DNA from: JBBWZH01 sp035544115
GTDB lineage: Bacteria; Actinomycetota; Actinomycetes; Mycobacteriales; CADCTP01
Length of the DNA: 64,000 nt
NCBI GenBank assembly: GCA_963714145.1
Contig: OY970235.1
Coordinates: 2,232,001 to 2,296,000, forward strand
Reading direction: 5' to 3'
In this document: piece after piece, positions 32,084 through 41,172 of the stretch
Layout: every line of letters starts with the position of its first letter
Position numbering within the stretch: the first letter of the stretch is position 1
Notes under the pieces: generated by a model
What the model saw: only the letters and a program-made list of their open reading frames with translations
Databases searched by the model: none
What the model was told of the DNA's origin: nothing
Translations under genes and position numbers: made by a program

Positions 32084-35000
32084 GTGAGGCTCTCAGGAAT
32101 GCCGGGAGAGATCGCCGTGCGGAGCCTTGACGCCGAGGGTGTCGGGGCGGTCGACGGCGGGCCTGTCGACGGCGGGCCCGGGGTGCGGTTCGCGGTGCTC
32201 GGCCCGCTGGAGGTCACCGCCGGTCAGCGGGTGCTGGAGGTCGGTGGCCCGCGGCTGCGGGCCCTGGTCGCGCTGCTGGTCGCCGACGTCGGCCGGGTGG
32301 TCAGCGTCGGCGCGCTGACCGGGGCGCTCTGGGACCAGGACCCGCCACCGGATGCCGAGCGGACCGTGCGGACCTATGTGTCACTGCTGCGCCGGACCAT
32401 GCGGGCCGCTGCCGGCCCGGCGGTGGCCGACCTGGTCGTGACCTGCGCGCCGGGCTACCTGCTGCAGGTGGAGCCGGACGCGGTGGACGCGTTCCGGTTC
32501 GAACGGCTGGCCGCCGAGGGCCGGCGGGCGGTGCAGGACGGGCACCCGCGGGTCGCGGCCGCGCGGCTGGAGGCGGCCGCCGCGCTGTGGCGCGGGGCGG
32601 CGTACGGCGAGTTCACCGAGATCGCCGCGCTGAGCGCGGAAGGGCGGCGGCTGGAGCAGCTGCGGCTGGCCGCGGTGGTGGACCGGGTGGACGCGGACCT
32701 CGCGCTGGGCTCCGGCGACGGGCTGGTGGGCGAACTGGAGCAGCTGATCACGCGGTACCCGGGGCACGAGCGGTTGTGGGGCCAGCTGATGACCGCGCTG
32801 TACCGGGCCGGGCGGCAGGCGGACGCGTTGAACACGTTCCGGCGGGCCCGGCAGGCGCTGGTGGACGAGTCCGGGCTGGAGCCGTCGCCGGGCCTGGTGC
32901 GGGTGCACCAGCAGGTGCTGGCGCAGGACCCGCGCCTGCTGGCCGGTGCCGGGCAGCCCGGCCGGGTCGCCGCGGCCGGTGCGCTGGCCGGGTACGAGGC
33001 GCCGAACCAGCTGCCCGCCGCGCCCCGCTTCTTCACCGGGCGGGACGACCAGCTGGCCTGGCTGGTCGAGCCGGCTGGTGACCGGCCGACCCTGGTCGTG
33101 TCCGCCGTGGACGGCATGGCCGGAATCGGCAAGACGGCGGTGGCGGTCCTGGCCGGCCACCGGCTGACCGAGGCCGGCCGGTACCCGGACGGGGCGCTGT
33201 TCCTGGACCTGCACGGGTTCAGCGGCCGGGCACCGGTCGAGCCGGCCGCGGCGCTGGAGGCACTGCTGCTCGGGCTGGGCGTGCCCGGCGCGCAGATCCC
33301 GGCCGGGACCGACGCCCGCGCCGCCCTGTACCGCAGCGTGCTGGCGCGGCGCCGGGTGTTGATCATCCTGGACAACGCCCGGGACGAGGCGCAGGTGCGG
33401 CCGCTGCTGCCCGGCACGCCGACCTGCCAGGTGCTGGTCACCAGCCGCCGGCGGCTGGCCGGCCTGGACGACGCGGACCACCTCACCCTGACCACGCTCG
33501 CGGTGGACGAGGCGGTGCGGCTGTTCCGCGCGGTGGCCGGCCCGGACACCGACGCCGGCGACCAGCCCACGATCGCCGAGATCGTGCGGCTGTGCGGGCA
33601 GCTGCCGCTCGCGGTCCGGATCGCGGCCGCCCGGCTGCGCGCCAGCCGGGCCTGGACCGGGGCCGAGCTGCTGGCCCGGCTGCGGGTGACCCAGGACCGG
33701 CTGGCCGAGCTGGCCGACGGCGAGCGCAGCGTCGCCGCCGCGTTCACCCTGTCCTACCAGCAGCTACCGGCCGACCAGCAGCGGGCGTTCGGTGCGCTGG
33801 GGCTGCACCCGGGCGCGGTGTACGAGCCGCACGCGGTCGCGGCGCTGCTGGACACCACCGCCGAGACCGCCGAGCGGCTGCTGACCGGGCTGCTCCGGGT
33901 CAACCTGCTCGACCAGCCCGCCGCCGGCCGGTACCGCCTGCACGACCTGATCCGGGTCTACGCCGCCAGCACCGCGCAGGCCGGTCCCGAGCCCGAGCGG
34001 CAGGCGGCGCTGGACCGGCTGTACGACCACTACGCGCACACCACGGCCGCCGCGTCCCGGCGCGCGTACGCCTACCTGGCCGACCGCCGCCCGGGCCTGC
34101 CCGCGCCGGCCACCCCACCCGGGCCGGCCATGCCACCGCTGCCGGACGAGGCCGCGGCCCGGGCCTGGCTGGACCTCGAACTGGACAACCTGCTGGCGAC
34201 CGCGCAGCACGCCGGCCAGGACCGGCCCCGGCACGTCACCGCCCAGTCGCAGGCACTGCACCAGCACCTCCACAACCGCGGCCAGTACGTCCCGGCCGAG
34301 GCGCTGCACCAGCAGGCGCTGGCGGCCGCCCGGGCCACCGCCGACCGGCAGGCCGAGATCGTCGCGTTGAACGACCTCGGCGACATCAGCCACCTGCAGG
34401 ACCGCTACGACGAGGCGGTCGAGTTCTGCACCCAGGCACTGACGGCCGCCCGGTCCGCGCAGGACCGGGCCAGCGAGATCGACGCGCTCAACGGCCTCGG
34501 CCGGGTGCACCGGATGCGCGGCCCCTACGGCCCGGGCACCGACTGCCACACCGAGGCGCTGCGGCTGGCCCGGGAGATCGGCTACCGGCTCGGCGAGCTG
34601 CACGCGCTGAGCGGCCTCGGCTGGCTGCACTACCTGCAGGGCCGGTACAGCCAGGCCGTCGAGTGCCACACCGGGGCCGCGCAGACCGCCCGCGACATCG
34701 GCCACCGGCTCGGCGAGGTGACGTCGCTGAACGGGCTCGGCTGGGTGCACCGGCTGCAGGGCCGGTACGGCCAGGCCGCCGAGTGCTACGACCGGGCGCT
34801 GCGGACGGCCCGGGAGATCGGCTACCGGGTCGGCGAGGTCAACGCGCTGATCGGGCTCGGCTGGGCGCACCGGCTGACCGACTCCTACGTCCGCGCGGCC
34901 GAATGCCATACCCAGGCGTTGCGGATCGCCCGGGAGATCGGTGACCGGCACAGCGAGCTGCTGGCCCGGACCGGCCTCGGCGACGTCCATCTCGCCCAGG

Positions 35001-35383
35001 GCGGGTACGGCTTCGCGGTCGACTGCTACCGGCAGCTGCTGGAGGCGGCCCGGGAGACCAGCGACCGCAACTACCAGCTGGAGGGGCACCTCGGGCTCGG
35101 CCGCGCGTACCTGGCCACCGGCCGCCCGGCGCAGGCGGTCAGCTCGCTGCAGGAGGCGCTGACCCTGGCCCGCGCGCTCGACCAGAGTGCCGACCAGGCC
35201 CGGGTGCACGACGGTCTGGCCCGCAGCTACCGGGCCCTCGGCCGCGCCGACCGGGCCCGCCGGCACTGGCAGCACGCCCTGGACATCCTGGCCGCGCTCG
35301 GTACCGATACCGCCGAGGACATCACCGCCGCCGGCATCCGCGCCGAACTCGGCACCCTGGCCACCCAGGCCGCCGCCCGCTGA
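32084..35383 (+). CDS. SARP/AfsR-family regulator with NB-ARC and TPR domains
   Basis: A 1099-residue regulator. Residues about 38-130 form the OmpR-like winged helix of SARPs (RFAVLGPLEVTAG, RLRALVALLVADVGRVVSV, TYVSLLRRTMR). The BTAD (about 140-285) has AFRFERLAAEGRRA and LWGQLMTALYRAGRQADAL. An NB-ARC ATPase follows with P-loop GMAGIGKT (about 344-351), RVLIILDNARDEAQ and LPLAVRIAAARL. The C-terminal 350 residues are eight or more TPRs with highly regular 40-residue spacing (LGWLHYLQGRYSQAVECH and similar). This is the full AfsR architecture, usually an activator of secondary metabolism. GTG 32084 is the likely start; ATG 32099 is an alternative. Confidence 0.9.
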   Translation: MRLSGMPGEIAVRSLDAEGVGAVDGGPVDGGPGVRFAVLGPLEVTAGQRVLEVGGPRLRALVALLVADVGRVVSVGALTGALWDQDPPPDAERTVRTYVSLLRRTMRAAAGPAVADLVVTCAPGYLLQVEPDAVDAFRFERLAAEGRRAVQDGHPRVAAARLEAAAALWRGAAYGEFTEIAALSAEGRRLEQLRLAAVVDRVDADLALGSGDGLVGELEQLITRYPGHERLWGQLMTALYRAGRQADALNTFRRARQALVDESGLEPSPGLVRVHQQVLAQDPRLLAGAGQPGRVAAAGALAGYEAPNQLPAAPRFFTGRDDQLAWLVEPAGDRPTLVVSAVDGMAGIGKTAVAVLAGHRLTEAGRYPDGALFLDLHGFSGRAPVEPAAALEALLLGLGVPGAQIPAGTDARAALYRSVLARRRVLIILDNARDEAQVRPLLPGTPTCQVLVTSRRRLAGLDDADHLTLTTLAVDEAVRLFRAVAGPDTDAGDQPTIAEIVRLCGQLPLAVRIAAARLRASRAWTGAELLARLRVTQDRLAELADGERSVAAAFTLSYQQLPADQQRAFGALGLHPGAVYEPHAVAALLDTTAETAERLLTGLLRVNLLDQPAAGRYRLHDLIRVYAASTAQAGPEPERQAALDRLYDHYAHTTAAASRRAYAYLADRRPGLPAPATPPGPAMPPLPDEAAARAWLDLELDNLLATAQHAGQDRPRHVTAQSQALHQHLHNRGQYVPAEALHQQALAAARATADRQAEIVALNDLGDISHLQDRYDEAVEFCTQALTAARSAQDRASEIDALNGLGRVHRMRGPYGPGTDCHTEALRLAREIGYRLGELHALSGLGWLHYLQGRYSQAVECHTGAAQTARDIGHRLGEVTSLNGLGWVHRLQGRYGQAAECYDRALRTAREIGYRVGEVNALIGLGWAHRLTDSYVRAAECHTQALRIAREIGDRHSELLARTGLGDVHLAQGGYGFAVDCYRQLLEAARETSDRNYQLEGHLGLGRAYLATGRPAQAVSSLQEALTLARALDQSADQARVHDGLARSYRALGRADRARRHWQHALDILAALGTDTAEDITAAGIRAELGTLATQAAAR

Positions 35384-35453
35384 CCCGGGCAGCGGCGCAG
35401 GCCGTCACCCGGCCGGCCGGGTATTAGGCTGCGGCCGTGGTGCTTGCGGAGTC

Positions 35454-36419
35454 GTGCGTCGAGCGGTGACCGACCAGCCGCCGAGGGTGCCGCGCGGGTC
35501 CGGGGTGAGGGCCGGGCCGGCTGGACGGGTGCTGACCGTTGCCGCCGCGGTGCTGGTGGCGGTCGGCGTGGCCGCGGTGGTCGTGTTCGTGCGCGGGATG
35601 CCGCCGCCGGCGGCTGATGCGACGCCGGTTCCGGCCGGCGAGGTCACCCCCGCACCGGCGCCCGGCACCGCCACCCGGCTCGTCCCGGCGGAGGCGTTGT
35701 CGCTGTCCGTGCTGCAGCTCAACCTCTGCGACAGCGGGTTCGCGCTCAACTGCTACGCGGCCGGGGCGTCCGTTCCGGAGGCGGCCGGGATCATCGCCTC
35801 GACCCGGCCGGACGTGGTCACGCTGAACGAGATCTGCCGGCGCGACCTCGATCTGCTCGTCCCGGCCATGCGCAAGGCGTCCCCCGGCGACCGGCCCTAC
35901 TGGGCGTTCCAGCCGGCGTACACCGACCGCGGCGGGCCCTACCGCTGCCGCAACGGCGACGAGTTCGGCAACGCGATCGTCGGTCACACGCCGGCCTCGG
36001 CCGCGGCCACCAACGTCCGCGGCGGACGCTTCCCGATGCAGGTCGACCCCCGCATCGACGAGCAACGCAGCTGGGCGTGCCTGCTCGTCGTCGGCCGCTT
36101 CTACGCCTGCACCACGCACCTGACCGCGCACTCCAGCAACGTCGCGATAACCCAGTGCCGCTACCTGATGAATACCGCGATCCCCGGCGCGTGGGCCGCG
36201 ATGGGCGGCCGCGGACCCACCGTGCTGGCCGGCGACCTGAACCTGGCCCACCCCGGCACCCCCGACGTACAGCGCTGCGTCCCGCCCGGCTGGCTACGCG
36301 CCGGCGCCGACGTCCAGCACGTGCTGGCAACCAACGACTTCGGCGTCGTCGCCAGCCAGCAGATCGCGATGCGCTACACCGACCACCCGGCCTGGCTGGT
36401 CACCCTGCGCATTCCCTGA
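35454..36419 (+). CDS. Membrane-anchored endonuclease/exonuclease/phosphatase-fold protein
   Basis: About 321 residues. GTG 35454 is a tentative start; GTG 35466 would remove four residues. One helix at about 25-45 acts as signal anchor, followed by a Pro/Thr-rich linker. The outer domain is DNase I-like: LSVLQLNLCDSGF, DVVTLNEICRRDL with the metal-binding Glu, FGNAIVGH, CTTHLTAHSSN, VLAGDLNLAHPG (Asp/Asn pair) and the terminal YTDHPAWLVTLRIP (catalytic Asp-His). Family members hydrolyse DNA, phosphoinositides or sphingomyelin, so an extracellular nuclease or phosphodiesterase is expected. The extra Cys residues could stabilise an exported fold. A TATTAG hexamer at 35422 may be its -10. Confidence 0.85.
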   Translation: MRRAVTDQPPRVPRGSGVRAGPAGRVLTVAAAVLVAVGVAAVVVFVRGMPPPAADATPVPAGEVTPAPAPGTATRLVPAEALSLSVLQLNLCDSGFALNCYAAGASVPEAAGIIASTRPDVVTLNEICRRDLDLLVPAMRKASPGDRPYWAFQPAYTDRGGPYRCRNGDEFGNAIVGHTPASAAATNVRGGRFPMQVDPRIDEQRSWACLLVVGRFYACTTHLTAHSSNVAITQCRYLMNTAIPGAWAAMGGRGPTVLAGDLNLAHPGTPDVQRCVPPGWLRAGADVQHVLATNDFGVVASQQIAMRYTDHPAWLVTLRIP

Positions 36420-36482
36420 CGGACCGCGCCGGGGCCGAGCCGGCCGGCCGGGCACCAGCTGGGCGTCCCGCGGCGGCGCGGG

Positions 36483-39110
36483 CTAACCACCGCCCGGCCG
36501 CGAACCGGCGACCGCTGGTTGTTGGCCGGCGTCCTGCTGCTCGGCGCCTTGCTGGCTGGCCGGCTGCCGGTCGGGGGCGGCGCGCCAACGGGCCTCGATC
36601 CAGCGGCGCTGCTCGCCGGTTCCGGCGACGACCGACTCCCGCATGGTCACGGTGCGGGCGCGGTCCAACTGCAGCGGCGGCTCGGCCGGCTCGCCGGCCA
36701 GGGCGTCGGCCAGGACGCTGATCGCGACCTCGTCGGACCGGCCGAAGACGGTGACCCGGGCCTCGCGCTGGGCCCCGGCCAGGGCGTGCAACGGTGCCTC
36801 GGTCAGCGCCCGGCGGACCGACCGGGTCAGCTCCGGCAGCTGGCCGATCACCTGTAGGTCGACCAGAACGCCCCGGCTGTAGGCGATGTCCGCGCAGGCG
36901 CGCAGCTCGTGCAGCAGCGGGTCCGGCACGTCGTCGGTCTCGGCGAACAGGCGGCGCAGCCGGCTGCCTTCGACCGCGCAGCGGCGCTGGGTGCGGCGCT
37001 CGGCCGGGTCGAGCTCGCCGCTGGCCAGGCCGAGCAGCAGCGGAACCACCGACCGGCACACCGTCTGGTAGCGGTCCAGCCGGCTGCGGTGCAGCGCCTC
37101 GGCCACCTCCACCCGGCGGCGCACCGCAGCCTGCCGTTCAGCGGCGGCCGCCGCGCGCCGGGCCGTCCCGTCCAGCGCCCGGATCACCAGCGCGAGCCCC
37201 AGCTGCAGCGCCGACCAGATGAACGCCACCATCAGGAACCGGGCCAGGCCGTCCCGGTCCGCGGCCCCGTCGCGGACCAGCACGGCCAGGGTCAGGCCCG
37301 CGTTCAGCACGATCAGGGCGACCAGCTCGGCGATCGGCCGGCGTAGCAGCACCAGCACGCCGAACCAGCCGGTCGCGCTGATGGCCCAGTGCGCCACCGT
37401 GAACTCCTGCCCGGTGCCGACCGCCGCCGTGGCCACAGCGCTGGCCGCGAGCGCCGTGCCGGCCAGCAGCCAGGACGTGACCGCCCCGGTCTGGCGGCGC
37501 AGCATCCGGCGCGCGGCGACCACGCCGACCGCCGCCATCAGCGCCCACGCCACCAGTTCCGCACCGAACGACCGGTAGGCCGACCGGTGGCTGATGATCG
37601 GGACCAGCGCATGGGCCAGGTGCCGGATCGTCAGCGTCGTCAGCACCACCAGCTCGAACGCACGCTGGTACCGGGTCGCGACCAGGTCGCCGACGCCGTC
37701 CGGGCCGGCCGGCTCCCCGCCAGCGGGCTGGGCCGGCGGGGCCTGCGGGGCGTCCGGGCCGGCGGTGGACGGGCCCGGCGGGTCGGTCGGCGCCTCCAGC
37801 ACGATCCGGGTTCCGGCGCCCGGCTGGGAGGTGATCGCCGCGGAACCGCCGACCCGGGCCAGCCGAGCCACCACCGACTCGCGCAGTCCGCGACGCTGCG
37901 CCGGCACCAGCGCCGGGTCGAAGCCACGGCCGTCGTCGGCCAGCTCGACCCGCACCCCGCCGCCGGTGGGCCAGGCACGCAGGCTGACCCGGTCCGCGCC
38001 GGCATGCCGGGCGACGTTCCGCAGCGCCTCGGCCACCGCACCGGCCAGCGCCGTCCCGACGGCGGCCGGCACCCGGACCGGCGCGATCGTCATCTCGACG
38101 GCCAGCGCCGGCTGCGCCGACACGACCGGCGCGAGCCAGCCGCGGAGGTCAGCGCGCCCGGGCGGTGGATCGTCGCCGCGGACACCGGCCCGGGCCGCGC
38201 TGTCCAGCCCGGCTGGCCCATCCTCGCCCAGCCCGGCGTCGGCCAGCCCGGTCTCGGCCAGCCCGGCGTCGGCCAGCCCGGTCTCGGCCAGCCCGGCTGG
38301 CCCGGGCTCGTCGGCTGGGCCTGGGCGTCCGGTCCGGCCCGGCGCACCGGCCATGGCGGCGTCGCCGGCCGGTATCTGGATCTGCTCGACGACGGCGAGG
38401 TCGCGCCAGGCCTGGGTGCGCAGGGTCGCGGAGCCGGTCACCCCGCCGGCGGCCACCACGGTGAGGGTGGCCGAGACGCTGTCGTGCAGCAGCCGGCAGT
38501 GCTCACGCTCCTCGGCCCGCCGGCCGGCCCGGACCGCCGCGTCCCGGTGCAGCGCCTCCTGCCGCGCGATCGCCGCGTCGGTGGCCCGGGCGTGCCGGCG
38601 CAACGTCCACATCAGCAGCCCGACGCCCAGCCCCTGCACCGCCAGCAGCCCGGGCAGGCCGGACACGGGCCGCCCGGCCAGCAGCGAGCCGGCCTCGTAG
38701 GCGACCGGCACCGCCACCGTCCCGGCGAAGCCCAGCCCCGGCCAGCGGCTGACCTGGCTGACGACCACGGCGGAGCTGGCGACCACGGTCAGCCAGGTCG
38801 ACCAGCCCGGCAGCACCGTGCCGGGCACCAACCAGCGGTAGCTGAGGCACAGCGCGACGGCGATGGCAATGTCCACGGCGACCAGCCACCTGGTCCAGCC
38901 GTTCCGCAGCGTGCGGGTGGCGTAGCAGGCGGCCCAGCCGAGCTGGACGGCGACCGCGATCCCCACCGCTGCCGGCTCGGCCGGCGCGGCCAGCCCGAGC
39001 AACGCGCCCGCGCTGCCGGCGACCGCGCCGACCAACCGCAGTCCGGCCGCGAACCGGGCCATCAGCCGGTCGAACTCCGCGCTGGCAGGGCCGCTGGCTG
39101 TCGCCGACAT
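36483..39110 (-). CDS. Large membrane histidine kinase with a degenerate second kinase half
   Basis: An 875-residue protein, ATG 39110. The N-terminal half has about five helices (25-170), then a DHp-like helix with CRLLHDSVSATLTVV (His209, HisKA_3 type) and an HATPase domain (EALRNVARHAGADRVSL, ADDGRGFDP, SQPGAGTRIVLEAP). A Pro-rich linker (440-475) leads to a second set of about five helices (485-645) and a second cytoplasmic part resembling DHp plus HATPase (ALHRSRLDRYQTVCRSVVPL, ALTEAPLHALAGAQREARVT), but the N and G boxes are missing. The protein looks like a tandem duplication in which the second unit lost catalysis. No response regulator is adjacent. Confidence 0.75.
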   Translation of the reverse strand: MSATASGPASAEFDRLMARFAAGLRLVGAVAGSAGALLGLAAPAEPAAVGIAVAVQLGWAACYATRTLRNGWTRWLVAVDIAIAVALCLSYRWLVPGTVLPGWSTWLTVVASSAVVVSQVSRWPGLGFAGTVAVPVAYEAGSLLAGRPVSGLPGLLAVQGLGVGLLMWTLRRHARATDAAIARQEALHRDAAVRAGRRAEEREHCRLLHDSVSATLTVVAAGGVTGSATLRTQAWRDLAVVEQIQIPAGDAAMAGAPGRTGRPGPADEPGPAGLAETGLADAGLAETGLADAGLGEDGPAGLDSAARAGVRGDDPPPGRADLRGWLAPVVSAQPALAVEMTIAPVRVPAAVGTALAGAVAEALRNVARHAGADRVSLRAWPTGGGVRVELADDGRGFDPALVPAQRRGLRESVVARLARVGGSAAITSQPGAGTRIVLEAPTDPPGPSTAGPDAPQAPPAQPAGGEPAGPDGVGDLVATRYQRAFELVVLTTLTIRHLAHALVPIISHRSAYRSFGAELVAWALMAAVGVVAARRMLRRQTGAVTSWLLAGTALAASAVATAAVGTGQEFTVAHWAISATGWFGVLVLLRRPIAELVALIVLNAGLTLAVLVRDGAADRDGLARFLMVAFIWSALQLGLALVIRALDGTARRAAAAAERQAAVRRRVEVAEALHRSRLDRYQTVCRSVVPLLLGLASGELDPAERRTQRRCAVEGSRLRRLFAETDDVPDPLLHELRACADIAYSRGVLVDLQVIGQLPELTRSVRRALTEAPLHALAGAQREARVTVFGRSDEVAISVLADALAGEPAEPPLQLDRARTVTMRESVVAGTGEQRRWIEARWRAAPDRQPASQQGAEQQDAGQQPAVAGSRPGGG
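38231..38296 (-). repeat. 30-bp tandem repeat in kinase linker
   Basis: Two copies of a 30-bp unit followed by a partial third lie within the sensor kinase gene between the phospho-acceptor helix and the ATPase domain. In protein they encode GLAETGLADA repeats. Confidence 0.75.
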
Positions 39111-39312
39111 GACCGGTCGTGGGCTCCTCATACTCGCGCGGACTGTTCCTGGCGCAGAACCTACCGTCAAGCCCGGCGAGCGCTGGCCCGAACGGCCTAT
39201 CCGGTCCGGTCCGAGCCGGGCGGAAGGTCCCCCGACGGCGGGAGGGCGGCGGGCGGGAGACTGTGGGCCAGCCGGCGCGGTCGCGGCGGTGCGCGGGTTC
39301 GAGGAGGACCGG

Positions 39313-40080
39313 ATGGAGCTGTTCGACCTGGCCGGCAAGGTCGCCGTCGTCACCGGCGGCACCCGCGGCATCGGGCTGATGATGGCGCGCGGGCTGCTGC
39401 AGGCCGGCGCCCGCGTCTACATCTGCTCGCGCAAGGCCGACGCGTGCGCCGCGGCGGAGCGGGAGCTGAGCGCCGACGGCGAGGTCACCGGCATCCCGGC
39501 CGATCTGTCTACTGAGGACGGCTGCGTCGCGCTGCAGGGCCGGGTGGCCGGGACCGAGGAGCGGGTGCACATCCTGGTGAACAACGCTGGCGCGACCTGG
39601 GGCGCCCCGCTGGCCGAGTTTCCCGCGGCGGCCTGGGACAAGCTGGTGGACCTCAACCTGAAGTCGCCGTTCTACCTCACCCGGGCATTCCTGCCGTTGC
39701 TGGAGGCCGCGGCCAGCGCCGACGACCCGGCCCGGGTGATCAACGTCGGCAGCATCGACGGGCTGCGGGTGCCGCCGATGCCGACCTACGCCTACTCGGC
39801 CAGCAAGGCCGGCCTGCACCACCTCACCCGGGTACTGGCCCGGGAGCTCGGCCCGCGCCGGATCACCGTCAACGCGGTCGCGCCGGGCCCGTTCGAGTCC
39901 AAGATGATGGCCGCCACGCTCGACCGGTACGGCGACGCGATCGCCGCCGCGGCGCCGCTGCGCCGGATCGGCCGGCCGGACGACATGGCCGGCGTCGCGG
40001 TCTACCTGGCCAGCCGCGCCGGCGCCTACGTGACCGGCGCGGTCATCCCGGTCGACGGCGGCATCGGCACCACGGTCTGA
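39313..40080 (+). CDS. SDR-family oxidoreductase (FabG/gluconate dehydrogenase-like)
   Basis: A 255-residue classical short-chain dehydrogenase. ATG 39313 follows GAGGAGGACC. The NAD(P) loop TGGTRGIG (14-21), NNAGATW, and catalytic Ser147, Tyr161 and Lys165 (YAYSASKAG) are all present. VAPGPFESKMM and the C-terminal YVTGAVIPVDGGIGTTV are typical of the FabG-like group. The substrate cannot be set: family members act on acyl thioesters, sugars and ketones. It stands alone between a divergent kinase gene and a co-oriented membrane-protein gene. Confidence 0.92.
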   Translation: MELFDLAGKVAVVTGGTRGIGLMMARGLLQAGARVYICSRKADACAAAERELSADGEVTGIPADLSTEDGCVALQGRVAGTEERVHILVNNAGATWGAPLAEFPAAAWDKLVDLNLKSPFYLTRAFLPLLEAAASADDPARVINVGSIDGLRVPPMPTYAYSASKAGLHHLTRVLARELGPRRITVNAVAPGPFESKMMAATLDRYGDAIAAAAPLRRIGRPDDMAGVAVYLASRAGAYVTGAVIPVDGGIGTTV

Positions 40081-40121
40081 GCCGCGCCGGGGGCTGAGCC
40101 GCGCCGGGGGGCTGAGCCGAA
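40077..40121 (+). repeat. Short tandem repeat after the SDR gene
   Basis: CTGAGCCGCGCCGGGGG occurs twice in tandem with the start of a third copy, beginning at the SDR stop codon. It has no clear hairpin and its function is unknown. Confidence 0.6.
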
Positions 40122-40187
40122 CCGCGGCGGCGGCAGGACGCACCGGTCCGGGACATTGCGGGCTGGTCAGGGGCATTCAGGTAGTTA

Positions 40188-40200
40188 CGATGACCAGGTG
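40188..40200 (+). promoter_or_regulatory. -10 element of a probable leaderless transcript
   Basis: TACGAT at 40188-40193 lies five bases before the GTG at 40198. Upstream, no Shine-Dalgarno sequence is present. This -10-to-start spacing is the usual layout of actinobacterial leaderless mRNAs. Confidence 0.5.
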
Positions 40201-41040
40201 ACTGTGGGCTCGCCACCGGGTGCGCCGTCCGGGGAGTTGCGCCCCGGCTCGGTTGTTCCGCCCGAGCGCGTCCTGCCGGCCCGGCGCGGCCGCCGCTGGC
40301 GGGTCGTTCTGCTCGCCGTCCCGGTCCTGCTGGTGGTCGGCACGCTCGCGGCGGTCGCGGCCGGAAGGTACCTCGGGCAGCCGGTGGCCGCGGCCGGCCG
40401 CCCGGCCCCCGGGGTGGCCGCCCCGAGCCCGGCCGCCCCGAGCCCGGCCGGCCCGAGCGCCGCGGATCCCACGTCCGCCCCGGCGAGCCCGCCGGCCGGT
40501 ACGCCACCGTCACCGGCGACGCCGCCGCTCGCCCCGCCCGGCTACCAGATCCACCACGAGCCGGACGGCTACTGGGTGGCGATCCCGACCGGCTGGGAAA
40601 CCGATCCGCTGCGCGAGGGCGGCCGGCAATGGTGGGGGGACGTCAGCCGCGGCGAGGTCAACCTGCTGTTCGTCACGATCAAGGTGGTGACGGTCCGGCC
40701 GCAGACCGCCCGGACCGCCCTCACCGCCTACGAGAACAAGGCAAAGCACAACACCAGCAACATCTTCTACCAGCGGCTCAAGCTGGTCGACCGGCCCCGC
40801 CCGTACGGCGCGAGCAGCGCCGCCGAGCTGGAATTCACCGACCGCGACTACGCCGACGGTGCCCAGACCTGGCACTACCACACCCTGGTCCGCGCGCTGG
40901 TGACGCCGGGCAACCGGCTCTACACGGCCGAGTTCATGATCCTGCACGACATCTACAACGACAGCGGCAGCACCGAAGGCGACTGGCGGCAGGCCGTCCC
41001 GACCGTCCAGAAGATCCTCGCCTCGCTCCGCCTCGGCTGA
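40198..41040 (+). CDS. Single-pass membrane protein, extracytoplasmic domain of unknown function
   Basis: A 280-residue protein from GTG 40198 (probably leaderless). A basic cytoplasmic segment (ARRGRRWR) and one helix (about 37-60) are followed by a Pro/Ala/Ser linker and a globular outer domain of about 165 residues. That domain begins YQIHHEPDGYWVAIPTGWET and contains FVTIKVVTVRPQTARTALTA, LEFTDRDYADGAQTWHYHTL and TVQKILASLRLG. It resembles the outer domains found attached to or near actinobacterial Ser/Thr kinases, but I do not recognise a named family. An upstream in-frame start at 40156 is less likely. Confidence 0.72.
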   Translation: MTVGSPPGAPSGELRPGSVVPPERVLPARRGRRWRVVLLAVPVLLVVGTLAAVAAGRYLGQPVAAAGRPAPGVAAPSPAAPSPAGPSAADPTSAPASPPAGTPPSPATPPLAPPGYQIHHEPDGYWVAIPTGWETDPLREGGRQWWGDVSRGEVNLLFVTIKVVTVRPQTARTALTAYENKAKHNTSNIFYQRLKLVDRPRPYGASSAAELEFTDRDYADGAQTWHYHTLVRALVTPGNRLYTAEFMILHDIYNDSGSTEGDWRQAVPTVQKILASLRLG

Positions 41041-41172
41041 CCAGCCCGGCCCGGCCGGCGGCGGGTATCCCGGTTAGTGCCGTCGGCCACACTCGTTTGC
41101 GTCCTGGCCCGGGGTGCGCCGATTGTTGGGCTTGATGACTCTCCACTGTGTACCGGTGTCGGGACGGGGGCG

